Positions 1 through 8,904 of a stretch of DNA of 64,000 bases are shown here, piece after piece (the first letter of the stretch is position 1; each line of letters starts with the position of its first letter). The notes below the pieces were generated by a model that ran no database searches, was not told the DNA's origin, and worked only from the letters and a program-made list of their open reading frames with translations. Made by a program: the position numbers and the translations under genes. This DNA comes from Aerococcus suis (GTDB lineage Bacteria > Bacillota > Bacilli > Lactobacillales > Aerococcaceae), in NCBI RefSeq assembly GCF_900176325.1, contig NZ_FWXK01000001.1, forward strand, positions 93,770 through 157,769, given 5' to 3'.

Positions 1-875
1 GTTGGTTTCGTTGCTGGTTTTTGACTCGCTTGTTTTTTAGCTGTTGTAAATTGTTGACCCGGATAAATGAAGTCTGATCCTCCATTTAAGCGACGTGCTT
101 CGTTCACAGTAATTCCTAAACGATTGGCAACAGTAAACAAGCCATCGCCTGGTTGGACAGTATAAGATTGTCTTCCTGTTGATTGTGACCCATGATTTCC
201 TGTTAAGGTTGCATTGGAATGTTTTCCACTACCAGCAGGCGTATCATATTTAGTTAAATCATTTGCTTCGATAATTTGATTTAACTTCGTCCCATAACTT
301 GTATCTGTCGCATAGCGTCCAGTTAACCAAGCAGTAGCATCTTGATAAGAATTCGTATTAGATTTCCATGTTCCAGCATAGAAATATGGCGCTCCAGAAA
401 TACCATGACGTAATATATCTGCATAATCTTCTAATGACTCATGGAAGCTTGGGTATACTCGGAAGCCATCTTTAATACCGTAATAATTACCCGTTCCATC
501 ATCTTCCAATGTATCAAATACTGCAGATTGCCCGTTATAATTTCCTTTAATTCCGAACAAATTGTTATACGGTGGAAGTGACAAGCCACTTTGTCCCCAT
601 CCAGATTCTAGAATTGCTTGAGCCATCATAACTGAGGCATATAAATCATTATCATTGGCTATTTCGTAAGCATGAGGAATTAATTGATTTAAAAAAGGAT
701 TACTAGTGGCAGCAAAATGTACTGTGTTTTCTTTTGCTGAAACTGTTTCAACATGGTGATAAGCATCTAGAGCTGCGATTGATAATGCAGACCCTAAGAT
801 AATTGACCCCATTTTTAACGATTTATGCGCCATCTCGCGCATATGTTTGGATTGTTTTTTTCGTCCCGCTGTCAT
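1..875 (-). CDS. GH73 N-acetylglucosaminidase with LysM domain (autolysin), 3' part missing
   Basis: Secreted peptidoglycan hydrolase. The gene starts at 875 (ATG behind an AGGAGG site) and runs off the left edge, so only about 291 residues are visible. Read on the minus strand, it has a basic N-terminus and a hydrophobic signal/anchor segment near residues 20-38, followed by a GH73 (FlgJ/AtlA-like) domain with the catalytic glutamate in ILESGWGQSG. A LysM domain begins near residue 235 (YTVQPGDGLFTVANRLG) and binds cell-wall glycan. More LysM repeats probably lie beyond the edge, because family members usually carry several. A promoter with TATAAT (RC of 916-921) and a weak -35 (RC of 939-944) fits 17 nt apart. 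Family assignment is firm; the exact bond cleaved is known from relatives only. Confidence 0.9.
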   Translation of the reverse strand, partial: MTAGRKKQSKHMREMAHKSLKMGSIILGSALSIAALDAYHHVETVSAKENTVHFAATSNPFLNQLIPHAYEIANDNDLYASVMMAQAILESGWGQSGLSLPPYNNLFGIKGNYNGQSAVFDTLEDDGTGNYYGIKDGFRVYPSFHESLEDYADILRHGISGAPYFYAGTWKSNTNSYQDATAWLTGRYATDTSYGTKLNQIIEANDLTKYDTPAGSGKHSNATLTGNHGSQSTGRQSYTVQPGDGLFTVANRLGITVNEARRLNGGSDFIYPGQQFTTAKKQASQKPATKP

Positions 876-1045
876 TTATTATTGGCCTCCTATATTACTG
901 AATAATCTCTATTCTATTATAAGCGATAGATACCCAAACCTTAAACCTCTTTTAATAATTTACCAATTATTAACATATGTAATCTTTTTGTAATATCATA
1001 GATGGTATAATTTTCCATACAAGATTATGTAAAGAGGAAGAGTAT

Positions 1046-1606
1046 ATGATTGCAAATATCGTCCAAATGACTCACTTATTATTAAAAAACCATTTGTCAC
1101 CAGGAAGTAACGTTTTAGATGGGACGGTTGGAATGGGAAATGATACTGAATTTCTCGCTCAACTTGTAGGTAAATCAGGAACGATATGGGGATTTGATAT
1201 TCAAGAAGAAGCCATTATTAGTACCAAACATAAATTAGCTAATTTCCAAGGTACGTTACATCTTAATCAAACAAGTCATGCTAACATTGACCAGTTTATC
1301 CCCAACATGCCTTGCTTAGATGCTGCAATCTTTAATTTAGGTTATCTTCCCAAAGGAGATAAGGCTATTATTACAACTGCTCAATCAACGATTCCTGCTT
1401 TAGAACAAACCTTAATTCGCTTGAAAGTCGGTGGAATATTATTAATTGCAGCTTATATTGGACATGAAGGTGGGTATGAAGAATACCAAGCAATAAAACA
1501 TTTCTTAGCAACTTGTCCGCAAAAAGAATATCATATTGCTGAAACACAACATATCAACCAAAAACACCAACCTCCACGTTTATTTATTATTGAAAGGAGA
1601 GCATAG
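1046..1606 (+). CDS. mnmM: MnmM (YtqB) family tRNA wobble-uridine methyltransferase
   Basis: Class I SAM-dependent methyltransferase of 186 residues. Motif I is VLDGTVGMGNDTEFLA (residues ~24-39), and the family-specific NLGYLPKGDKAI loop follows near residues 97-108. In Bacillus subtilis, YtqB/MnmM methylates 5-aminomethyl-2-thiouridine to mnm5s2U at the tRNA wobble position; by homology this protein should do the same. A GAGGAAG ribosome site precedes the ATG, and a TATAAT box lies at 1006-1011. The stop codon overlaps the GTG start of the next gene, so the two are translationally coupled. Older annotations call the family an rRNA methyltransferase. Confidence 0.85.
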   Translation: MIANIVQMTHLLLKNHLSPGSNVLDGTVGMGNDTEFLAQLVGKSGTIWGFDIQEEAIISTKHKLANFQGTLHLNQTSHANIDQFIPNMPCLDAAIFNLGYLPKGDKAIITTAQSTIPALEQTLIRLKVGGILLIAAYIGHEGGYEEYQAIKHFLATCPQKEYHIAETQHINQKHQPPRLFIIERRA

Positions 1607-2292
1607 TGAAAGTATTCCATAAACATTCTATAAAAGGTATCGCTTTTATCATCAGTAGTTTACTTATCGTACTCACTTTAGTTCCGAGTTTTACTTTTTT
1701 GATGACTCATGACCTTATTAATTGGCCCGTTAGTTCTTACTTACTGATCATCCAGTTATTGCTAAGTCAAATTTACTTTTTATTTACTCAGCACGATAAA
1801 CCTTGTGCCATACCTAATGCGATTATTTTAGGTCTATTTGAAATATTCATTCTTATTTGCTGTCTTCTCATTCGTGATTCTCTCACTTTATTTACTTGGG
1901 GATTACTCTTTATTCAATGGTTTCTCGTCCATTGGGTCATTATTACCAATCAATTAGCTGTCATTTTACCCATTATTACTTTGGCTAGTCAGTTGTTGAT
2001 GATGCAAAATGTCTTTGAATTTACTCAAACACAGCTTTTTCTCACGTCTTTTCATATTGTCCCTATTCTATTTAATTTGAGCATTGCTTGTTTCCTTGCC
2101 CTTTTATTTTATGAGGATAAACAAGGGCATTCAGCGTTACTATGGATTAGTTCTTGGGGATTGTTTCTTCTTTGGTTAATTTCGTCATTATTTTTCAATT
2201 ATCAATCCTTAAAATTAACCATCACTATGGCTATCTGCCTCGTATTGATTTTAGTGATTTATCAAATCACTCAGCGAAAGATAAACAAATAG
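1606..2292 (+). CDS. Polytopic membrane protein of unknown function
   Basis: A 228-residue, very hydrophobic protein with about eight predicted membrane segments and a short basic C-terminus (QITQRKINK). It starts with GTG overlapping the TAG stop of mnmM, which argues for an operon and coupled translation. I recognise no family motif and no charged residues typical of a transporter. A strong hairpin terminator follows directly. Function is unknown; the coupling to a tRNA-modification gene may be only positional. Confidence 0.7.
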   Translation: MKVFHKHSIKGIAFIISSLLIVLTLVPSFTFLMTHDLINWPVSSYLLIIQLLLSQIYFLFTQHDKPCAIPNAIILGLFEIFILICCLLIRDSLTLFTWGLLFIQWFLVHWVIITNQLAVILPIITLASQLLMMQNVFEFTQTQLFLTSFHIVPILFNLSIACFLALLFYEDKQGHSALLWISSWGLFLLWLISSLFFNYQSLKLTITMAICLVLILVIYQITQRKINK

Positions 2293-2299
2293 CCAAAAT

Positions 2300-2343
2300 A
2301 AAAAAACTTCCCTTGAAGATATCTTCAAAGGGAAGTCTTTTTT
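2300..2343. terminator. Bidirectional terminator between the membrane-protein gene and csp
   Basis: A hairpin with arms CTTCCC/GGGAAG and an inner TTGAAGAT/ATCTTCAA stem is flanked by A6 on the left and a T-tract on the right. It can therefore stop transcription from both converging genes. Confidence 0.85.
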
Positions 2344-2350
2344 ATTGTTA

Positions 2351-2551
2351 TTAATGTTTTTCAACGTTTGCGGCTTGAGGACCACGTTCACCATCTTCAA
2401 TTTCGAATGTGACGTTTTGTCCTTCTTCTAAAGTTTTGAATCCTTCACCTTGGATAGCTGAGAAGTGAACGAACACATCTGAGTCGCCTTCACGTTCGAT
2501 GAATCCAAATCCTTTGTCAGCATTAAACCATTTCACTGTACCTTGTTCCAT
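2351..2551 (-). CDS. Cold-shock protein, CspA family
   Basis: Single-stranded nucleic-acid-binding OB-fold protein of 66 residues. RNP1 (KGFGFIE) and RNP2 (VFVHFSAI) are intact. I place the start at 2551 ([10 protein letters not shown]), because a GGAGG site lies 8-9 nt upstream and the open frame further upstream adds residues the family lacks. Transcription probably starts about 115 nt upstream, giving the long 5' leader typical of cold-inducible csp genes. It acts as an RNA chaperone in the cytoplasm. Which csp paralogue this is cannot be decided here. Confidence 0.95.
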   Translation of the reverse strand: MEQGTVKWFNADKGFGFIEREGDSDVFVHFSAIQGEGFKTLEEGQNVTFEIEDGERGPQAANVEKH

Positions 2552-2673
2552 TAATAAAATCCTCCTCGTGCAATGCACAAATGTTTTGTTGATATTCTTG
2601 CATGGTGCAAAGTAAACAGTGGTGATTGTCTTCCAAATGCCAGACTTATTACCAATCCAAAAATACTAGTACG

Positions 2674-2702
2674 AGTATACCATTTATAGAATATGAATGC
2701 AA
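2674..2702 (-). promoter_or_regulatory. csp promoter with long leader
   Basis: On the minus strand TTGCAT (RC of 2697-2702) and TATACT (RC of 2674-2679) are exactly 17 nt apart. The predicted transcript would have a leader of about 115 nt before the csp start, as in thermosensing csp mRNAs. Confidence 0.75.
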
Positions 2703-2723
2703 TCATTTAATTTACTTGAGAGG

Positions 2724-3416
2724 TTATAAAAATGCCCCATATTCTCTAAGGCTTAAATAGTGATCTTCTCCAACAATAATATGGTCCAAAACATCAATCC
2801 CAATTAATTCTCCACAAGCATCTAAACGTTTAGTGAATTCAACATCTGCTTCTGAAGGCTCGATGTTTCCTGAGGGATGATTGTGACCGACAATTATACG
2901 AGCAGCCGAACAACGGACAGCAGAGCGAAAAATTTCTCTTGGATGTGCCACACTCGTATTTAGTGACCCCACAAAAATAGTTTCTTGTCGAATAATCTCA
3001 TTCTTAGTATTTAAAAAATAAACCAGCACGTTTTCTTGTTGTAAGTCTTTCAACGCTTCAATAAAGTATTGACCGGCATCAGAACTCGATTGAATACAGC
3101 CTTTCTTAGTAATAAATGTCGAATTTAATCGATTGCCAAATTCAATTGCTGCCTGAATCTCTACAGCTTTAGCCGGACCAATTCCAGAAATTGCCATAAA
3201 ATCAGCATGGGAAGCAGTTTTCATATCATAGAGTGATTCAAAATGATTCATCACATGCATCCCCAGTTGCAAGGCATTCATACTTTTTGTTCCAGTTCGT
3301 AAAAGAATCGCCAATAATTCATAAGTCGCTAAAGACTTAGGTCCATTAAGTAATAAGCGCTCACGCGGTCGACTATCGGTAGGTAGTTCATGAATCGTTA
3401 ATAATGATGAGGTCAT
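2724..3416 (-). CDS. radC: RadC family protein with JAB/MPN domain
   Basis: A 230-residue RadC homologue. A helix-hairpin-helix (MAISGIGPAKAVEIQAA) is followed by the C-terminal JAB domain with the metal-binding HNHPSGNIEPSEAD motif. RadC proteins were once assigned to DNA repair, but their biochemical role is not settled; the JAB motif looks like a metalloprotease or isopeptidase active site. The gene lies 45 nt downstream of the FemX-like gene, and its ribosome site is buried in a perfect 11-bp hairpin (see 3422-3454). Confidence 0.93.
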   Translation of the reverse strand: MTSSLLTIHELPTDSRPRERLLLNGPKSLATYELLAILLRTGTKSMNALQLGMHVMNHFESLYDMKTASHADFMAISGIGPAKAVEIQAAIEFGNRLNSTFITKKGCIQSSSDAGQYFIEALKDLQQENVLVYFLNTKNEIIRQETIFVGSLNTSVAHPREIFRSAVRCSAARIIVGHNHPSGNIEPSEADVEFTKRLDACGELIGIDVLDHIIVGEDHYLSLREYGAFL

Positions 3417-3421
3417 ATAAA

Positions 3422-3454
3422 AACTCCTTTCCTTAATAATTACGGAAAGGAGTT
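3422..3454 (-). promoter_or_regulatory. Hairpin that contains the radC ribosome binding site
   Basis: On the minus strand AACTCCTTTCC pairs perfectly with GGAAAGGAGTT across an 11-nt loop, and five T residues follow in total. The 3' arm is the Shine-Dalgarno sequence of radC, with the ATG only 5 nt beyond the stem. It can work as an intrinsic terminator of the upstream gene or hide the radC ribosome site. Confidence 0.7.
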
Positions 3455-3461
3455 CACAAAA

Positions 3462-4697
3462 TTAGCGACCAGTCATTTTTTTCAACATTTGATACATTTT
3501 ATATTTATACGGATGAGGCGCCCAATCAAAGGCTCCTATCATTTGAGCAGCATAACCTTTAAATGATTTTTTAAATTGGAAGACGCCATCACTACCATCG
3601 AATACCCCATCAATACCTAAGAAATTATAATGTGGAATACTAGATTCAAGGGCATAATTCATCATATATTCTTGAATTAAATATGGCGCATGTAGTTTTT
3701 TAAAGCGTTCATCTGATCCAGCAAATACATACGTCACGATTTGTGGTGAAACAAAGAATTGAGCCGCAGCAACTAATATTTCTTTATCGCCATATGTAGC
3801 CACCCAATCTTCCGCTTCATCTTTTCGTTTCTGCATACTCATTAATTGAGACTGTAATTCTTGGCGTTGATTATTCTTTTTACGCGAATCTGGATTTTTC
3901 TCTAAATGGGCATTAACTTTGGCTAATTGTCGTTTTAATTTTTCTTCTTGGGTAGTAATTTGTTCTAAATAATTAGCAAAGTTAATTTTTGCACCAATAA
4001 ATTTGACGCGATCGCCATAAGTATCATAGACAGTTTGATAATATTCTAGAGTTTTATCTTGATACCCTTGTCTATCGGCGGTTTCTGCGGTGATTTCTTT
4101 AAATCGAGGGAGTTCATCGCGAGTCAATTCTACAATTTCTGTCCCGAATTTACGCGCCTGTTTAATCGAATATTGCCCCGTTTTTTTATCGAACGATTGG
4201 AATAAAGCTTTAGGAGAGTCAAATGTGAGATCTTTTAAATATATCCAATTGAGTTCTGTTGTTGACATTTTACTATCATATATTTGGTGACTAAAGCCTT
4301 TTTGTTGATACAAGTCAACCACTTCAGCGTTTACTACTCGTTCATTCTGTCCTTCCCAATCAGTAATTTTTCGTGGCACCATGGGAGTTATGGTTAAATA
4401 TAACCCATTCAAATCTTTAGTGAATTGTTTAATGCCTTCGAGTAACAATAGACCACTTTCAGTCGTTTTAGCAAGCAAACCGCCATTAACGGTGACTGCT
4501 TTTCCCATACGTAGAGGAGAAACGGTAATTAAAGCGCCTGCTAGTATTTGATCCCCTTCTTTAACACCTAAGAGATGAGGAGACCCTCCTCTAGCTTCCT
4601 GTAATTTTTTCATTTCTAATGTTTGCATATGATTGCCATATTCCATTTCATCGGCAAACAATCCAAATTCTTCATCTGTCAAAATTGCGACTTGCAT
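3462..4697 (-). CDS. FemX/MurM-type aminoacyltransferase, peptidoglycan interpeptide bridge
   Basis: A 411-residue member of the FemABX family. These cytoplasmic, membrane-associated enzymes use aminoacyl-tRNA to add the first or later residues of the interpeptide bridge to lipid II. Two GNAT-like halves are separated by a coiled-coil arm near residues 245-300 (KLKRQLAKVNAHLEKN onward), the typical tRNA-binding helical arm. The C-terminus (YNFLGIDGVFDGSDGVFQFK) is the conserved family signature. Which amino acid it adds cannot be read from sequence. An AGGAG site lies about 12 nt before the ATG. Confidence 0.88.
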   Translation of the reverse strand: MQVAILTDEEFGLFADEMEYGNHMQTLEMKKLQEARGGSPHLLGVKEGDQILAGALITVSPLRMGKAVTVNGGLLAKTTESGLLLLEGIKQFTKDLNGLYLTITPMVPRKITDWEGQNERVVNAEVVDLYQQKGFSHQIYDSKMSTTELNWIYLKDLTFDSPKALFQSFDKKTGQYSIKQARKFGTEIVELTRDELPRFKEITAETADRQGYQDKTLEYYQTVYDTYGDRVKFIGAKINFANYLEQITTQEEKLKRQLAKVNAHLEKNPDSRKKNNQRQELQSQLMSMQKRKDEAEDWVATYGDKEILVAAAQFFVSPQIVTYVFAGSDERFKKLHAPYLIQEYMMNYALESSIPHYNFLGIDGVFDGSDGVFQFKKSFKGYAAQMIGAFDWAPHPYKYKMYQMLKKMTGR

Positions 4698-4737
4698 GCT
4701 TTTTCATTTCTCCTTAGCTTTTAAAATTTCATAATGA

Positions 4738-5382
4738 TTAATCGATAAACGGGATAACATCCCAAATATGACCGACAACAGCTAATGCTTTATCAAATAC
4801 CTCATCATCGGGTGCAATTAAGTCAGGAACCATGACGACATCAATATGAGCCGCATAACTTGCTCTGACCCCATTTAAAGAATCTTCGATAACAATAGCA
4901 TCTTCTGGACGATAGCCTGATACTTCTAAAGCTTTTAAGAAAATATCAGGTTGTGGTTTGGCTTCAGTCACGTCATCTCCACCGACATAATGAGTGAAGT
5001 ATTCAGACAGGCCTTTTCGTTGCATTAAATCGACAACTTCTTCGTGTTTCGAAGAAGAAGCAACCATACATTCTACCTGTTTACTTTGTAAATAATTCAA
5101 TAAATCACGCACTCGTGGCTTCAAGTCTGGAGCCTCGCGTGAGATCAAGTCAATAAAAATTTCACTTGAACGATTCGCTAATTGATTTCCTAATTCTTCA
5201 TCACCAAGCAATTTTTGAAATCCTAACCGAACACTTTCTTCACTAGCTCCTACAAATTGTAAGTAATCTTCTTTAGGAAATTTCCGACCAAATTCATGAA
5301 ACGCCATTTGATTTGCCTTCATATACATCGCTTCTGTATCTAATAGCGTCCCATCCATATCAAAAATAACAATCTTTTTCAT
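4738..5382 (-). CDS. HAD-superfamily hydrolase, beta-phosphoglucomutase-like
   Basis: A 214-residue HAD enzyme with all four motifs: DMDGTLLDT at the N-terminus, a serine in VASSS, a lysine in TEAKPQPDIF, and the acidic IEDSLNGVRA. The alpha-helical cap between motifs I and II puts it in subfamily IA, with beta-phosphoglucomutase and sugar-phosphate phosphatases. Substrate is unknown. It lies 40 nt upstream of the FemX-like gene on the same strand and may be co-transcribed with it. Confidence 0.85.
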   Translation of the reverse strand: MKKIVIFDMDGTLLDTEAMYMKANQMAFHEFGRKFPKEDYLQFVGASEESVRLGFQKLLGDEELGNQLANRSSEIFIDLISREAPDLKPRVRDLLNYLQSKQVECMVASSSKHEEVVDLMQRKGLSEYFTHYVGGDDVTEAKPQPDIFLKALEVSGYRPEDAIVIEDSLNGVRASYAAHIDVVMVPDLIAPDDEVFDKALAVVGHIWDVIPFID

Positions 5383-5478
5383 AATATACCTCCGCTTTAT
5401 CTTAATTTAATAATAACAGGATTGACTTTCCTTTTTCCATAAAAAAGCCATAATTATGAAAAGTCAGTAGATATAGAA

Positions 5479-5505
5479 AGACCACAACAGATTGCTGTGG
5501 TCTTT
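5479..5505. terminator. Terminator downstream of valS
   Basis: AGACCACA pairs with TGTGGTCT around a 9-nt loop. The T-tract is stronger on the plus strand (TTTTTT) than on the minus strand (TTTC), but the only converging transcript here is valS on the minus strand. Confidence 0.7.
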
Positions 5506-5523
5506 TTTAGCGAAGTCTAGTAA

Positions 5524-8163
5524 TTATAGTTGTTTCAATTCTTGTAATCGTTGTTCCGTGCTAGCTAATTTTTGTTTATAATCTGCCCCTTTGTCTCTTT
5601 CACCTTGGACAACTTTTTCTGGCGCATTAGCCACAAATTTTTCATTGGCTAATTTTTTCTCAACACGGTCAACTTCACTTTGCCATTTAGCCAGTTCATC
5701 TTCTAAACGTTTGATTTCATCATCAATATTGATGAAGCCTTTTAATGGCAAGTAAATTTCACCACGATTGAAGAAAGTTGTTAATGCTTGATCAGGCGCT
5801 TCCATAGTTGTGGTGATTTCAATACTTTCTGGATGACAGAACCGTTCAATATAAGATAAGTTATCTTCTAAGATTGCTTGTGTTTCCTCATCATTTGCTT
5901 TCACTAAGATATTAATTGGTTTTGAAAGTGGAACGTTTTGTTCATTTCGTGCATTACGGATAGCACGGATAAAACTAATTAATACTTCCATATGATCCAC
6001 AGCTTCTGGATGATTCAAAGCATTATCGACTTCTGGATAAGCTGCTTGTACTAATGAATCGCCTTCATGAGGAACATGTTGCCAAATTTCTTCCGTCACA
6101 AATGGCATAATTGGATGTAATAGACGCAATGTTTGATCTAAAACATAAGCTAAAACAGAACGTGTCGTTTGTTTATCTTCTTCATCATCACCATTTAGAA
6201 CTTCTTTACTCATTTCAATATACCAGTTACAGAAATCATCCCAAATAAAGTGATATAGATGACGACCAGCTTCTCCGAATTCGAATTTGTCGAAATTCAT
6301 ATTGACAACGGAGATTGTTTCATTCAACCGAGATAGAATCCATTGGTCAACCATTGAATTGACGTTTGATAAATCGCGAGCTTCAATCGTTAATCCGTCT
6401 AAATTCATAAGCGCATAGCGACTAGCATTCCAAATTTTATTAATAAAGTTCCAAGCGGCTTCTAATTTTTCGGTATTATATCGAATGTCTTGTCCTGGAG
6501 TTGAACCAGTCGCTAGGAACCAACGTAGAGCGTCAGCACCAAATTCATCCACAACATCCATTGGGTCAACACCATTACCTAATGATTTAGACATTTTTCG
6601 TCCATCTTTATCACGAATTAATCCATGGATTAACACATTTTTAAACGGAGCTTTACCCGTAAATTCAAGTGATTGGAAAATCATTCGGCTAACCCAGAAG
6701 AAAATAATATCGTAACCTGTCACTAAAGTATTTGTAGGGAAATAGCGTTGATAATCTTCAGCTGATTCATCTGGCCAACCCATTGATGAAAATGGCCATA
6801 ATGCGGAACTGAACCAAGTATCTAAAACGTCAGGATCTTGTGTCCAATTTTCAGGATCGCTAGGTTCTTCCATACCAACATATAATTGTCCTGTTTCGTT
6901 ATGATACCAAGCTGGAATTTGGTGTCCCCACCATAATTGACGAGAAATTACCCAGTCATGAACATTTTCCATCCAAGTTAAATAAGTATGTTCAAAGCGT
7001 GGAGGATAGAAGTCCACACGATCATCAGTGTCTTGGTTATCAATTGCTTGTTTAGCTAATTTCTCCATTGAAACAAACCATTGTGTTGATAAGCGTGGTT
7101 CAACGACAACGCCGGAACGTTCTGAATGTCCCACACTATGAACTTTTTCTTCAATATCAATTAAGACACCTTCAGCTTTTAAATCAGCTACAATTGCTTT
7201 ACGCGCTTCTTCACGTGTCATACCAGCATATTTGCCGGCTTTGTCATTCATAGTCGCATCTTCATTCATAATATTAATACGTTCTAAATCGTGTCGGTTA
7301 CCAACTGCAAAGTCATTAGGATCGTGGGCAGGCGTAATTTTAACCACACCTGTTCCAAATTCCATATCCACATAATGGTCAGCAACAATTGGAATTTCAC
7401 GACCAACTAACGGTAGAGTCACCGTTTTACCGACTAAATCTTTATATCTATCGTCATCTGGATGAACAGCTACTGCCGTATCTCCAAGCATTGTTTCTGG
7501 ACGTGTCGTTGCTAATCGTACAGAACCACTTCCATCAGTTAATGGGTACTCAAGATGATAAAAAGCACCGGGATCATCTTGATAAATAACTTCCATATCT
7601 GATAAAGCAGTCCGAGCTTTTGGATCCCAATTGATAATATATTCGCCACGATAAATAATGCCTTTTTCATATAATTCAACGAAAACTTTACGAACGGCTT
7701 GTGATAACCCGTCATCTAGAGTAAAACGTTCGCGGTTATAGTCAACAGAAATTCCCATTTTAGCCCATTGCGCACGAATCGTTTTGGCGAAATCTTCTTT
7801 CCATTCCCACGTTTTATCGAGAAATTTCTCTCTTCCTAAATCGTAACGAGACACACCGTCTTCAGCTAATTTGGCTTCAACTTTAGCTTGGGTAGCAATT
7901 CCAGCATGATCCATACCAGGTAACCATAATGTATCATATCCTTGCATCCGTTTATGACGAATAATCATATCTTGTAACGTCACATCCCAAGCATGACCAA
8001 GATGAAGTTTCCCTGTAACATTTGGAGGTGGAATCACAATTGAATAAGGTTCAACATTGCGATCACCATTTGGTTCAAAGCGTTTTTCATTTAACCATTG
8101 CTCATAACGGCCGTCTTCGACAGCGTTAGGATTATATTTTGTCGGCATATCTATTTCTTTCAT
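5524..8163 (-). CDS. valS: Valine--tRNA ligase
   Basis: Class I aminoacyl-tRNA synthetase charging tRNA-Val. The HIGH motif reads HLGH ([13 protein letters not shown]) and KMSKS is intact ([12 protein letters not shown]). The CP1 editing domain ([17 protein letters not shown]), the anticodon-binding domain and a C-terminal coiled coil complete a full-length protein of 880 residues. I place the start at 8163: the frame stays open to 8244, but that stretch is the T-box terminator, and AGGAAG sits 6 nt before this ATG. Expression is controlled by the upstream T-box. Confidence 0.97.
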   Translation of the reverse strand: MKEIDMPTKYNPNAVEDGRYEQWLNEKRFEPNGDRNVEPYSIVIPPPNVTGKLHLGHAWDVTLQDMIIRHKRMQGYDTLWLPGMDHAGIATQAKVEAKLAEDGVSRYDLGREKFLDKTWEWKEDFAKTIRAQWAKMGISVDYNRERFTLDDGLSQAVRKVFVELYEKGIIYRGEYIINWDPKARTALSDMEVIYQDDPGAFYHLEYPLTDGSGSVRLATTRPETMLGDTAVAVHPDDDRYKDLVGKTVTLPLVGREIPIVADHYVDMEFGTGVVKITPAHDPNDFAVGNRHDLERINIMNEDATMNDKAGKYAGMTREEARKAIVADLKAEGVLIDIEEKVHSVGHSERSGVVVEPRLSTQWFVSMEKLAKQAIDNQDTDDRVDFYPPRFEHTYLTWMENVHDWVISRQLWWGHQIPAWYHNETGQLYVGMEEPSDPENWTQDPDVLDTWFSSALWPFSSMGWPDESAEDYQRYFPTNTLVTGYDIIFFWVSRMIFQSLEFTGKAPFKNVLIHGLIRDKDGRKMSKSLGNGVDPMDVVDEFGADALRWFLATGSTPGQDIRYNTEKLEAAWNFINKIWNASRYALMNLDGLTIEARDLSNVNSMVDQWILSRLNETISVVNMNFDKFEFGEAGRHLYHFIWDDFCNWYIEMSKEVLNGDDEEDKQTTRSVLAYVLDQTLRLLHPIMPFVTEEIWQHVPHEGDSLVQAAYPEVDNALNHPEAVDHMEVLISFIRAIRNARNEQNVPLSKPINILVKANDEETQAILEDNLSYIERFCHPESIEITTTMEAPDQALTTFFNRGEIYLPLKGFINIDDEIKRLEDELAKWQSEVDRVEKKLANEKFVANAPEKVVQGERDKGADYKQKLASTEQRLQELKQL

Positions 8164-8182
8164 ACTCATCTTCCTTTCTAAA

Positions 8183-8380
8183 CAAAAAGCCCTATACAAC
8201 AAAATGCTGTATAGGGCGTTAACTTCATTTAAACACGGTACCACCTAAAATTGGGTCTCAATGGATAACGGCAGTAGCCGAAGTAATGACGTTTAAGCAA
8301 CCATAACTAAGTTTTTCATGAACTCTCACCAACCGTCCACTCGCTGAATCCTTCCTTAGTTAACCTCTTAAACATTACTT
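8183..8380 (-). promoter_or_regulatory. T-box riboswitch, valine specifier
   Basis: The valS leader folds as a T-box. The stem I base pairs AAGTAATG/CATTACTT and TTTAAG/CTTAAA, with an upper TAACTAAG/CTTAGTTA helix. The internal loop exposes GTT (RC of 8299-8301), a valine codon. The T-box core AGGTGGTACCGTG is the RC of 8234-8246; its TGGT can pair with an ACCA tRNA end. The terminator GCCCTATACA...TGTATAGGGC with a T-run (RC of about 8188-8218) sits just before the valS ribosome site. Uncharged tRNA-Val should favour the antiterminator. Confidence 0.95.
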
Positions 8381-8398
8381 TATTTGTAATTCTTAAAT

Positions 8399-8427
8399 AT
8401 TTTAGCATGATAGTATTTAAAATGCAA
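8399..8427 (-). promoter_or_regulatory. valS / T-box promoter
   Basis: On the minus strand TTGCAT (RC of 8422-8427) and TAAAAT (RC of 8399-8404) are 17 nt apart. They sit about 20 nt upstream of the first T-box stem, as expected for the leader's promoter. Confidence 0.7.
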
Positions 8428-8473
8428 TAAACGCTAAATCCTCGCAATGATACTTACTTCATATTAACAGGAA

Positions 8474-8887
8474 TTACTCCTCTTCTTCTCGACGTTTGGT
8501 TTTACCTGTCCAGTCCGCGAAACCACCTTTTAAGATATAAATATTATCATAACCAGCAGCTTTTAATTTGTTAGCAAAACGTCCTGCCATTGTCACACCA
8601 TTATCATATAGATAGATTGGTTGTTTTTTGTTTAATCCAGGAACACCACCTTGACTCACTGTTGAGTAAGGAATATTTCGAGCCCCAACAATATGAGCAG
8701 AATGGTAGTCATTACTTTCCCGTACATCAATCACTTGGGCTTGACGTTTAGTTTGGTCAAACTCTGCTTGTGATAACATCGTTGCAGCGTCTTTTCGCTT
8801 CATCCAATTATATAACCAAAAAATCGCATAACCAATTAAAATAATAAATAGTAACGCCCATAAAACTGTTCCAAATGTAATTCTCAT
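8474..8887 (-). CDS. Membrane-anchored rhodanese-like protein lacking the catalytic cysteine
   Basis: A 137-residue protein with one N-terminal membrane helix (residues ~6-28) and a rhodanese fold (VIDVRESNDYHSAHIVGARNIP ... YILKGGFADW, read as two conserved ends). Where active rhodaneses have the Cys-containing loop, this protein has YLYDNGVTMAGR, so an aspartate takes the cysteine's place. Sulfur transfer by the usual persulfide route is therefore unlikely, and a binding or scaffolding role is more plausible. It follows glcK by 17 nt on the same strand, as in many lactic acid bacteria. Confidence 0.85.
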   Translation of the reverse strand: MRITFGTVLWALLFIILIGYAIFWLYNWMKRKDAATMLSQAEFDQTKRQAQVIDVRESNDYHSAHIVGARNIPYSTVSQGGVPGLNKKQPIYLYDNGVTMAGRFANKLKAAGYDNIYILKGGFADWTGKTKRREEEE

Positions 8888-8904
8888 ATTAAGTCCTTTC
8901 TTTT

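Noticed and set aside
8164-8244. Longer N-terminus of ValS
   Set aside because: The open frame covers the T-box terminator hairpin, and the ribosome site supports the start at 8163.
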